Notes: generated by a model not told the origin, from the letters alone. A DNA stretch of 5,078 nucleotides from Deltaproteobacteria bacterium (GCA_024275855.1 JAJRYL010000052.1:1-5078), one strand, 5' to 3'. Shown: positions 1 to 5,078, numbered from the stretch's first letter. Numbers and translations are program-made.

Positions 1-657
1 AAAGTTGCTCATATTTACGACTATCTGTGTCGGAGCCGGAAGCGACTTGCCGAAACTTGAAAACATCTCCTCGAATATAGGAACAACAAAGATAAGAAGC
101 CCGGTAACGACAAGACAGGCAATTATAATAACCACAACGGGATAGGTCATAGCGCCCTTGACCTTTGCCTTGAGCTTCTCGGCCTTCTCTAAAAAGCCCG
201 ACAACCTGTTGAGGATAGTGTCGAGTATGCCGCCTATTTCACCGGCGGCGATCAGGTTGACATAAAGGTCGTCGAAAATCTTTGGATGTTTCCCGAGGGC
301 GTCGGCAAAAGTAGAACCTCCTTCAACCGATGCCTTAACCTCTACGAGCACTTTTTTGAAAGTCTTGTTCACCTGCTGCGCAGCGAGTATCTCTAGGCAC
401 TGCACAAGCGGCAGCCCGGCGTCTATCATCGTTGCGAACTGGCGGCTGAAGATAACTATATCTTTATTGGTCACCTTGGGCGCGAAAAGCTCGATATTCA
501 TATTCAGATTGATACCGGCGCCCTTCTTCTTAAGTTTCGTCGGTATGAGCTTCTGGCGTCTGAGCGTAGCGGCCGCCTGCGTCGCGTTCGCGGCCTCTAC
601 CTCGCCCTTCCTCATCTCACCTGTCGCGTTCCTTCCTACATAAGCGAAAGTAGCCAT
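1..657 (-). CDS. pilC: Type IV pilus inner-membrane platform protein PilC (GspF family), N-terminal part
   Basis: PilC is the inner-membrane platform on which the PilB and PilT motors act to add or remove pilins. The frame starts at ATG 657 and stays open for 219 codons to the window edge; family members are about 400 residues, so roughly half is present. The protein begins MATFAYVGRNATGEMRKGE, a typical PilC opening. Residues about 70-190 form the first GspF domain, with the conserved stretch FSRQFATMIDAGLPL (70-84) and AAGEIGGILD (137-146). A strongly hydrophobic segment at about 173-193 (VVVIIIACLVVTGLLIFVVPI when read in two parts) is the first membrane helix. The fragment stops before the second GspF domain. 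The start is secure: an in-frame TAG lies two codons upstream (661-663), and a strong Shine-Dalgarno sits inside the end of pilT. The truncation is caused by the window edge; no frame damage is visible. Confidence 0.95.
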   Translation of the reverse strand, partial: MATFAYVGRNATGEMRKGEVEAANATQAAATLRRQKLIPTKLKKKGAGINLNMNIELFAPKVTNKDIVIFSRQFATMIDAGLPLVQCLEILAAQQVNKTFKKVLVEVKASVEGGSTFADALGKHPKIFDDLYVNLIAAGEIGGILDTILNRLSGFLEKAEKLKAKVKGAMTYPVVVIIIACLVVTGLLIFVVPIFEEMFSSFGKSLPAPTQIVVNMSNF

Positions 658-664
658 AATCTAC

Positions 665-1807
665 TTATCTCCTCCCTGGCTTTGCGCCCGGCCCGCCACC
701 TACACCCATACCGGCGTTATTCAACATCTGCCGAAGTTCATCGGGTTCCTGTGATGTGCCTATGGCCGCCTCCACGGATATGATGCGGCGTTGAGCGTAA
801 CTTACCAGACACTGGTTCATAGTCTGCATACCGAACTTTGACTGCCCGACCTGCATCTGCGAATAGACCTGGTGTACCTTATCTTCACGAATAAGGTTCC
901 GTATAGCGGCGTTTGGAACCATTACCTCAAGCGCCATTATTCTGCCTTTGCCGTCGGCGCGCGGAATAAGCAGCTGCGAACAGACACCCTCTAAAACAAA
1001 AGAGAGCTGCGCGCGAATCTGAGGCTGCTGGTGCGCCGGAAAAACATCTATGACCCTGTTGATCGTCTGCACGCAAGAGTTGGTATGAAGAGTAGCGAAG
1101 CAGAGGTGTCCTGTCTCCGCGATAGTAAGCGCCGTCTCTATGGTCTCCATATCCCTTAACTCGCCAAGCAGAACTACATCCGGGTCCTGCCTCAGAACGT
1201 ACTTAAGCGCCTTTTTAAACGCGTGCGTATCGTAACCGACCTCGCGTTGATTAACGAGGCTCGTCTTGGAGTTATGAAGGTACTCTATCGGGTCTTCTAT
1301 GGTTATTATATGGTTGTTTCTCTCCTGATTTATCTTGTCTATTATAGAGGCGAGCGTAGTGCTCTTGCCCGAACCGGTCGGGCCGGTCACAAGCACAAGG
1401 CCGCGCGGTTTGTTCGCAAGGTCCTCAACTACCGGGGGCAGGCCAAGCTCCCCGAACGACATTATCTTAAACGGAATGCTCCTGAAGACACCGGCTACGG
1501 TTCCGCGCTGAACAAACAGGTTGCCTCTGAAACGGCTGAGCCCTTTAAGGCCGAAAGAGAAATCGAGCTCGTTCTCCTCCTCGAACTTATGCTTCTGCAC
1601 ATCGGTGAGTATAGTGTAGCAGAGGCTCTTGGTATCTACAGAGGTAAGCACCGGGCCGTCGATAGGCGCGAGCTTGCCGTCTACCCTTATTCTCGGAGAA
1701 GACCCGGCAGCGATATGGAGGTCGGACCCGTCCATTTCGATCATGGTTTTAAGCAATTCCTGAATACTGTATTTCGGGGCTGGAGCGGCTGCGCCTTCTG
1801 TTGCCAT
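665..1807 (-). CDS. pilT: Type IV pilus retraction ATPase PilT
   Basis: PilT is a cytoplasmic hexameric secretion ATPase that drives pilus retraction and twitching motility. With the ATG at 1807 the protein has 380 residues. Visible in order: N-terminal PAS-like region with GSDLHIAAGS (about 27-36), Walker A GPTGSGKS (142-149), Asp box IEDPIEY (170-176), Walker B with GELRD (215-219, catalytic Glu 216), His box TGHLCFATLHTN (232-243), and AIRNLIRE (301-308), the motif that marks PilT and is needed for retraction. The C-terminus is a glycine-rich tail ending KPGRR. The frame can be extended to a TTG at 1855 (396 residues), but ATG 1807 is preferred: it has AGAGG 11 nt upstream, while the TTG has no ribosome site and would add a non-conserved 16 residues. 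The gene lies 196 bp after pilB and 7 bp before pilC. Overall sequence resembles the PilT4 type of Geobacter (from memory). Confidence 0.96.
   Translation of the reverse strand: MATEGAAAPAPKYSIQELLKTMIEMDGSDLHIAAGSSPRIRVDGKLAPIDGPVLTSVDTKSLCYTILTDVQKHKFEEENELDFSFGLKGLSRFRGNLFVQRGTVAGVFRSIPFKIMSFGELGLPPVVEDLANKPRGLVLVTGPTGSGKSTTLASIIDKINQERNNHIITIEDPIEYLHNSKTSLVNQREVGYDTHAFKKALKYVLRQDPDVVLLGELRDMETIETALTIAETGHLCFATLHTNSCVQTINRVIDVFPAHQQPQIRAQLSFVLEGVCSQLLIPRADGKGRIMALEVMVPNAAIRNLIREDKVHQVYSQMQVGQSKFGMQTMNQCLVSYAQRRIISVEAAIGTSQEPDELRQMLNNAGMGVGGGPGAKPGRR
669..676 (-). promoter_or_regulatory. Ribosome binding site of pilC inside the pilT 3' end
   Basis: On the minus strand the bases read GGGAGGAG, a near-perfect Shine-Dalgarno. 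It lies within the last codons of pilT (which encode G-R-R) just before its TAA stop at 665-667. AGGAG ends 11 nt before the pilC ATG, at the long end of normal spacing. Because ribosomes finishing pilT cross this site, translation of the two genes may be coupled; that is inference. Confidence 0.75.
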
Positions 1808-1818
1808 CTTTTTTGTTA

Positions 1819-1823
1819 CCTCT
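1819..1823 (-). promoter_or_regulatory. Ribosome binding site deciding the pilT start
   Basis: The minus strand reads AGAGG followed by 11 mostly adenine bases and then ATG at 1807. This is the only Shine-Dalgarno-like match near either possible pilT start, and it favours the 380-residue form over the 396-residue TTG-initiated form. Confidence 0.55.
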
Positions 1824-1853
1824 GTAGTTAAGAGTTCTTGCTCGTATGGTACC

Positions 1854-1859
1854 AATATA
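1854..1859 (-). promoter_or_regulatory. Possible -10 box of a pilT promoter
   Basis: The minus strand reads TATATT (5 of 6 matches to TATAAT) within an AT-rich stretch. No convincing -35 hexamer is seen at 16-18 bp. If used, transcription would begin near 1847, which would exclude the TTG at 1855 as start and leave a leader of about 40 nt before ATG 1807. Weak on its own; supported only by the 196-bp gap between pilB and pilT. Confidence 0.2.
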
Positions 1860-1966
1860 TCGTAATCGACAAATAAGAGAATTAGTAGGACGAAAGTTAC
1901 AAAATCCGTCTCTTGTTCTTCGCCGTCACACCCGCTGGATTCGTCCGTTTTACTCTCTTTTACAGA

Positions 1967-1988
1967 CTATTCTCCACTTGAGGAATAG
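1967..1988. repeat. Imperfect 22-bp palindrome just downstream of pilB
   Basis: On the minus strand the arms CTATTC and GAATAG (6 bp perfect) enclose CTCAAGTGGA; inside, after one C/A mismatch, a U-G and a C-G pair close the four-base loop AAGU in RNA. It begins 15 nt after the pilB TAA. It lacks a downstream T-tract, so it is not a standard intrinsic terminator. It could be an mRNA stem-loop limiting 3' decay of the pilB message, or a protein site; chance is also possible. Confidence 0.35.
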
Positions 1989-2003
1989 AAGAAAGAGACG
2001 AGA

Positions 2004-3701
2004 TTAATCCGCCATAGTAACGCGCAGTATTTCCTCGACAGTGGTTACACCCTCAGCGACTTTTGTTATTCCGCTCATTCTTAGCGACTTCATGCCTTCG
2101 CTAATCGCCTGCTTCTTTAACTCAGCGCTCGATATACCGCTAAGTACGCTGTCTTTTAACGGCTCTGTAAAGGGCATAACCTCGTAGAGCGCTATCCTGC
2201 CCTTGTACCCCGTACCGGAGCACGTTGCGCAGCCCTTGCCTTTGTACGACTTCATGGAAGAGGACTCTTCGGGCGTAAGCCCAAGGTCTTCCCACGCCTG
2301 TTCCGGCATCTCAATCTCTTCTTTACAGTCCGAGCAGATCTGGCGCACGAGCCTCTGGGCAAGTATGAGGTTGGTGGCCGAAGAGACTAAAAACGGCTCT
2401 ATACCCATATTTAAAAGCCTGTTGACGGTCGAAGGCGCGTCGTTCGTATGCAGCGTCGAGAGTACAAGGTGGCCGGTAAGGGCGGCCTTTATGGCTATTT
2501 CAGCGGTCTCGTAATCGCGTATCTCTCCGACCATTATTATGTCCGGGTCCTGGCGCAGAAAACTCCGAAGCGCTGCCGCGAAGTTGAGCCCGATGTCTTC
2601 GTGCATCTGCACCTGATTGATTCCCATGAGGTTGAACTCGACCGGATCCTCTGCGGTCGAAATATTTTCCGAACTCTTGTTAAGCTCAGAAAGAGCCGAG
2701 TAGAGCGTGGTGGTCTTACCCGAACCGGTCGGGCCCGTAACCAGCACAATGCCCCACGGTTTATGAATAGAGTCGAGGAGATCGTCAAGCGCCTTCTGCT
2801 CGAAACCCAACTTGGTCATATCGAGCTGAAGGTTGCTCTTGTCGAGCAGCCTCAGAACAACCTTCTCGCCGTAAAGCGTAGGCAGTACGGAGACCCTGTA
2901 ATCCATCTCCTTGTTCTTGCCCATCTTCAATTTTATCCTGCCGTCTTGCGGGAGCCTGCGCTCGGCAATATCGAGCTGGCTCATAATCTTTATTCTCGAT
3001 ACTATAGCGTTCTTCAGTTTATGCGGCGGTTTCATTACCTCAAGCAGCACGCCGTCTACCCTGTACCTGACCCTGAAGGCCTTTTCGTACGGCTCTATAT
3101 GAATGTCGCTGGCGCCCTTCTTTATGGCGTCGGTAAGGATAAGGTTGACGAGTTTTACGACCGGGGCGTCCTCGACGGCCTTTTTTAGATCCGACAGGTC
3201 TACCTCTTCCTCGTCCTGAACTACGTCAATATCCTCTTCGTCGAACTCGGTTAAAACCCCCTCAAGCCCCATGTCGGGCCCTTCGTAATACTCCTCGATA
3301 GCGGTCTTTATAGCGGCGTCCGAGGCGACAAGCGGTTCGACATTGTAACCGGTAAGAAATTTTATATCGTCAATAGCGAAGATATTGGAGGGGTCGGCCA
3401 TAGCCACGACAAGCGTAGAACCGGTTCTGCTGACCGGAATTACCTGATACTTAAGCGCGACATCTTCGGGAATGAGTTTAACTATATCGGGGTCGATCTC
3501 CTGAGTCGTAAGCTCAACGGTAGGTATACCGTACTGTTTGCTGAGAAAAACAGTCAGGTCTTTTTCGCTGATATACCCGAGTTTGGTCAGGTTCAGCCCA
3601 AGCCTGCCGCCGCCGCGCTTCTGTTCGTCAACCGCTTTTTGAAGCTGCTCTTCGGAGATCATGCTCTCTCTAAGCAGTAACTCGCCTATTCTATCAGTCA
3701 T
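2004..3701 (-). CDS. pilB: Type IV pilus extension ATPase PilB with MshEN c-di-GMP-binding domain
   Basis: PilB is the cytoplasmic hexameric ATPase that powers pilin polymerisation on PilC. The 565-residue length is normal for the family. Residues 4-27 and 33-56 are two 24-residue RLG-type motifs split by a five-residue spacer, the MshEN layout that binds cyclic di-GMP. The N-terminal domain runs to about 145 and is followed by a very acidic linker (151-170, 11 of 20 Asp/Glu). The ATPase core shows Walker A GPTGSGKT (323-330), Asp box TAEDPVEF (349-356), Walker B with GEIRD (392-396, catalytic Glu 393) and His box TGHLVLSTLHTND (409-421). Four cysteines, C456/C459 and C491/C494, form the usual zinc site. 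The ATG is fixed by an in-frame TAG two codons upstream (3705-3707); the ribosome site is weak (GGTAGG abutting the start). It heads the pilB-pilT-pilC set, after a 325-bp leader. Confidence 0.97.
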   Translation of the reverse strand: MTDRIGELLLRESMISEEQLQKAVDEQKRGGGRLGLNLTKLGYISEKDLTVFLSKQYGIPTVELTTQEIDPDIVKLIPEDVALKYQVIPVSRTGSTLVVAMADPSNIFAIDDIKFLTGYNVEPLVASDAAIKTAIEEYYEGPDMGLEGVLTEFDEEDIDVVQDEEEVDLSDLKKAVEDAPVVKLVNLILTDAIKKGASDIHIEPYEKAFRVRYRVDGVLLEVMKPPHKLKNAIVSRIKIMSQLDIAERRLPQDGRIKLKMGKNKEMDYRVSVLPTLYGEKVVLRLLDKSNLQLDMTKLGFEQKALDDLLDSIHKPWGIVLVTGPTGSGKTTTLYSALSELNKSSENISTAEDPVEFNLMGINQVQMHEDIGLNFAAALRSFLRQDPDIIMVGEIRDYETAEIAIKAALTGHLVLSTLHTNDAPSTVNRLLNMGIEPFLVSSATNLILAQRLVRQICSDCKEEIEMPEQAWEDLGLTPEESSSMKSYKGKGCATCSGTGYKGRIALYEVMPFTEPLKDSVLSGISSAELKKQAISEGMKSLRMSGITKVAEGVTTVEEILRVTMAD

Positions 3702-3737
3702 AACCTACCGTCTTTTAAGTGACAATAAAACTCTTTG

Positions 3738-3784
3738 ACGTATCAGATGCTATAAGCCCGCTGCCTGATGCTATTTCCATACGT
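3738..3784. repeat. Nested inverted repeat and direct repeat in the pilB leader
   Basis: Arms ACGTAT (3738-3743) and ATACGT (3779-3784) are inverted repeats; inside them ATCAG (3742-3746) and CTGAT (3765-3769) also pair, so the RNA could form up to about 9 bp with one bulged side. The octamer GATGCTAT occurs twice (3746-3753 and 3767-3774), exactly 21 bp apart, about two helical turns. The arrangement could be an operator or a leader hairpin, but each element alone is short enough to arise by chance. Confidence 0.35.
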
Positions 3785-3812
3785 AACAACGCACTCTGGC
3801 TGTTAGTCGCAT

Positions 3813-3841
3813 ATAATAAAAAAACAGGCTCTTTTAATGAA
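3813..3841 (-). promoter_or_regulatory. Possible sigma-70-type promoter of pilB
   Basis: On the minus strand TTCATT (3841-3836, 3 of 6 matches to TTGACA) and TATTAT (3818-3813, 5 of 6 to TATAAT) are separated by 17 bp. The predicted start near 3806 would give a leader of about 105 nt that includes the repeats at 3784-3738. The -35 match is poor, so this is a candidate only. Confidence 0.25.
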
Positions 3842-4026
3842 GATCGGTTACAGCCGTTATGGCCCGTTTCCGAAATGGACTAATGCCCTTATGAGACTAC
3901 CTTATATATTACATCTCGGCAATAAGACGACAATCTTGACACTATTTTTAAGTATTTATTCTGTAGAGAAAAGTACAAAAGGCTATAGCTGCGAATGGTG
4001 GGCAGGGTGAGATGCGGAATAAGGAA

Positions 4027-4593
4027 TCAGGCTAAATTATCGGACTTTAAAAAACGGATAAAATAATCGATACCCGACCAGATAGTGAGAACAAACGAGA
4101 GCACAAGCAGCAACGACCCTATGGCCTGAAAATCTATACCGTAAAATTTGTAGTGCAGCATAAGGGGTACGAGGCAGACTATTTGCGACACGGTCTTGAG
4201 CTTGCCGAGCCAGCTTGCGGATATTATCTTGCCCGAGGTAGCCGCCATAGCTCTAAGGCCCGTTACGGCCATCTCGCGGCTCAGCATAAGCGCGACCACC
4301 CAGGCCGGAACCCGGCCAAGAGGAATCAGCATAATAAAGGCGGTAGTTATAAGCAGCTTGTCGGCAAGCGGGTCGAGAAACTTGCCGAGCGCGGTAGTCT
4401 GGTTGTACTTGCGCGCTATGTAACCGTCGAGCCAGTCGGTAATACAGACCAGCACAAAAAGTACGGCTGAAACGACACTGAGCGTTTCGGCAGGCGAAAG
4501 CAGCAGCAGCACAAGTACCGGAGCCGTAAGTATACGCACGAGTGAAAGGCTGTTTGGTATGTTAAGTGAGCCTATGCGAGATTGAGTTGCCAT
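4027..4593 (-). CDS. pgsA: CDP-diacylglycerol-glycerol-3-phosphate 3-phosphatidyltransferase
   Basis: PgsA joins CDP-diacylglycerol and glycerol-3-phosphate to give phosphatidylglycerol phosphate and CMP, the committed step to phosphatidylglycerol and cardiolipin in the inner membrane. The 188-residue length is typical. It opens with the conserved NIPNSLSLVRI (11-21). The CDP-alcohol phosphotransferase signature D-x2-DG-x2-AR-x8-G-x3-D-x3-D is complete: D53, D56, G57, A60, R61, G70, D74, D78. SREMAVTGLR (105-114) and GKLKT (130-134) are further PgsA-like stretches. Several hydrophobic segments (about 22-33, 38-52, 82-105, 135-147, 157-175) fit a multi-span membrane protein. The start is fixed by an in-frame TAA at 4597-4599, with AGGG 6 nt upstream of ATG. 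It lies between a lytic transglycosylase gene and the pilus genes. Another CDP-alcohol transferase is possible but less likely. Confidence 0.93.
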   Translation of the reverse strand: MATQSRIGSLNIPNSLSLVRILTAPVLVLLLLSPAETLSVVSAVLFVLVCITDWLDGYIARKYNQTTALGKFLDPLADKLLITTAFIMLIPLGRVPAWVVALMLSREMAVTGLRAMAATSGKIISASWLGKLKTVSQIVCLVPLMLHYKFYGIDFQAIGSLLLVLSFVLTIWSGIDYFIRFLKSDNLA

Positions 4594-4599
4594 CTGTTA

Positions 4600-4603
4600 C
4601 CCT
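4600..4603 (-). promoter_or_regulatory. Ribosome binding site of pgsA
   Basis: The minus strand reads AGGG followed by six bases (TAACAG) and ATG at 4593. Modest match to the Shine-Dalgarno at a normal distance. Confidence 0.5.
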
Positions 4604-4627
4604 GTACCCGGATAGAATTCTATAAAT

Positions 4628-4633
4628 ATTATA
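4628..4633 (-). promoter_or_regulatory. Possible -10 box of a pgsA promoter
   Basis: The minus strand reads a perfect TATAAT. The region 16-18 bp upstream is the T-tract (best fits TCTTTT, CTCTTT), so the -35 element is poor, and there is no TG extension. Transcription would start near 4621, giving a leader of about 28 nt with the pgsA ribosome site well placed. The fit of position and -10 box is good, but AT-richness makes chance possible. Confidence 0.38.
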
Positions 4634-4644
4634 GTGGAACGGCT

Positions 4645-4664
4645 AAAAAAAAAGAGACACCTCT
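4645..4664 (-). terminator. Weak intrinsic terminator candidate after the lytic transglycosylase gene
   Basis: Ten bases after the transglycosylase stop, the minus strand has AGAG-GTGT-CTCT, a 4-bp stem with a four-base loop, running directly into a T-tract (nine T including the last stem base). A competing stem ACAC-AGAG-GTGT is shifted by four bases. The T-tract is good but the stem is short and AT/GC mixed, so termination would be partial at best. Confidence 0.33.
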
Positions 4665-4673
4665 GTGTAAACT

Positions 4674-5078
4674 TCAATACTTGCGCGCGGTACCAGAGTA
4701 CGAATCGTAAAACAGAAGCACCCTGCGTACGTACTGTTGAGTCTCTTTAAACGGAGGTATGCGCCCGTACCTCTGTACTGCGCCGGCACCGGCGTTGTAA
4801 GCCGCAAGGGCCATTGGCAGTTTACCTTCGAATTTTTTAATCAGGCCGCTTAAGTACCTTGTGCCGCCCCTTACGTTTTCAGCGGGGTCGTGTATGTTCT
4901 TTACACCCATCAAGCGCGCGGTATCGGGCATAAGCTGCATAAGCCCGCGAGCCCCGGCGCGCGATATTGCCGCGGGGTTGTAGTCGCTCTCGGCCTTTAC
5001 TACGGCCTTTATCAGATTAGGGTCTACTCCGTACTGTCTCGAAACGTTATATATTAGCGTATCGTAAGAGACCGCGCC
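4674..5078 (-). CDS. Lytic transglycosylase, SLT/GH23 domain, C-terminal part
   Basis: These enzymes cut the MurNAc-GlcNAc bond of peptidoglycan in the periplasm, forming 1,6-anhydro-MurNAc ends. The frame is open from the window edge to the TGA at 4674-4676, giving 134 residues; the start lies outside. The fragment covers nearly the whole SLT domain: YGVDPNLIKAVVKAESDYNP (16-35) with the catalytic Glu at fragment position 30, SRAGARGLMQLMPDTA (39-54), GGTRYLSGL (71-79), LAAYNAGAGAVQRYG (91-105) and the closing QQYVRRV (114-120). ATG 4940 is internal, as the catalytic Glu lies upstream of it. Related deltaproteobacterial proteins often carry a signal peptide and a DUF4124 domain in front, but that part cannot be seen here. 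The gene is on the same strand as pgsA with an 80-bp gap. Confidence 0.93.
   Translation of the reverse strand, partial: GAVSYDTLIYNVSRQYGVDPNLIKAVVKAESDYNPAAISRAGARGLMQLMPDTARLMGVKNIHDPAENVRGGTRYLSGLIKKFEGKLPMALAAYNAGAGAVQRYGRIPPFKETQQYVRRVLLFYDSYSGTARKY

Larger units (their letters stand above)
1808..2003 (-). other. Intergenic region between pilB and pilT
   Basis: This 196-bp stretch contains no recognisable gene. In transcription order it holds a 22-bp imperfect palindrome 15 bp after the pilB stop (1988-1967), then purine-rich sequence, then the AT-rich area with a possible -10 box and the pilT ribosome site. No run of T follows the palindrome, so read-through from pilB into pilT is possible. 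The gap is unusually large compared with the 7 bp between pilT and pilC, which hints at a separate pilT/pilC promoter or RNA processing. Confidence 0.6.
3702..4026 (-). other. Gene-free leader region upstream of pilB
   Basis: This 325-bp stretch between the pgsA stop and the pilB start is visibly AT-richer than the flanking genes and holds no gene I can defend. In transcription order: no clear terminator follows pgsA; a T7 tract lies at 3824-3818 after a poor stem (GGCT...AGCC with a large bulge); a weak sigma-70-like pair TTCATT-17-TATTAT (3841-3813) could start a leader of about 105 nt; then come nested inverted and direct repeats (3784-3738) and a 21-codon open frame (3780-3715). No GG-N10-GC sigma-54 element and no recognisable c-di-GMP or cGAMP riboswitch (GEMM) core was found by eye. 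Confidence 0.6.

Noticed and set aside
356..643. 95-codon open frame on the plus strand opposite pilC
   Set aside because: Antisense to well-conserved PilC codons, cysteine-rich and without a recognisable motif.
1223..1831. 202-codon open frame on the plus strand opposite pilT
   Set aside because: It lies wholly antisense to conserved PilT sequence. Its product resembles that of the plus-strand frame opposite pilB (both contain a TGRA stretch opposite the Walker A codons), which is explained by PilB and PilT being related on the other strand. No ribosome site or family resemblance.
1888..2000. Inverted repeats GGACGAA/TTCGTCC (1888-1894, 1940-1946) and CGTCTCTT/AAGAGACG (1907-1914, 1993-2000)
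   Set aside because: Arms of 7-8 bp with loops of 45-78 bp are expected by chance in 200 bp, and the two pairs interlock, so they cannot form one simple hairpin.
2448..3188. 246-codon open frame on the plus strand opposite pilB
   Set aside because: Antisense shadow of the PilB ATPase core; its similarity to the frame opposite pilT mirrors PilB-PilT homology. No domain is recognisable.
3936..3962. Plus-strand TTGACA with TATTCT 15 bp downstream
   Set aside because: The spacer is short, and no plus-strand gene follows; it would run antisense into pgsA.
3702..4026. Sigma-54 promoter or GEMM (c-di-GMP/cGAMP) riboswitch before pilB
   Set aside because: Both are known for pilus genes in Geobacter-like bacteria, so I looked for them, but found no GG-N10-GC element and no GEMM core on the minus strand by eye. 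A covariance-model search could overturn this.
4153..4470. Plus-strand open frames opposite pgsA
   Set aside because: They lie antisense to the intact CDP-alcohol phosphotransferase motif and have no recognisable family features.
1..5078. A previously undescribed system, mobile element, CRISPR array or RNA gene
   Set aside because: Every long frame is accounted for by well-known families, and there are no repeat arrays, insertion-sequence ends, or cloverleaf structures that I can see.

Overview
The window reads as a chromosomal segment from a Gram-negative bacterium with type IV pili. It is most like the classical Deltaproteobacteria (Geobacter/Myxococcus-type lineages). The basis is the gene order pilB-pilT-pilC and the close resemblance, from memory, of PilB and PilT to the Geobacter PilB/PilT4 type; no search was run. 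Codon use is mixed, with frequent ATA for isoleucine. All recognised genes lie on the minus strand, so transcription runs from the right edge to the left edge.

Layout in transcription order: (1) the C-terminal 134 codons of a lytic transglycosylase with an SLT/GH23 catalytic domain, entering from the right edge and ending at 4674. (2) An 80-bp gap with a short hairpin plus T-tract and a perfect TATAAT box. (3) pgsA (4593-4027), a CDP-diacylglycerol-glycerol-3-phosphate phosphatidyltransferase. (4) A 325-bp gene-free region (4026-3702) forming the probable regulatory leader of the pilus genes. (5) pilB (3701-2004), the pilus extension ATPase, with an N-terminal MshEN-type c-di-GMP-binding motif. 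(6) A 196-bp gap with a 22-bp imperfect palindrome just after pilB. (7) pilT (best start 1807, end 665), the retraction ATPase. (8) After only 7 bp, pilC (657 to beyond the left edge), the inner-membrane platform protein, of which the first 219 residues are present.

PilB and PilT power extension and retraction of the pilus through the PilC platform. The tight pilT-pilC junction indicates co-transcription. The larger gaps before pilB and pilT leave room for separate control. The transglycosylase and PgsA are cell-envelope housekeeping functions upstream; any link to pili is only positional.

I found no mobile element, CRISPR array, tRNA, rRNA or clearly new system. The points most worth a second look are the c-di-GMP motif in PilB with one altered glycine, the structured pilB leader, and the palindrome after pilB.
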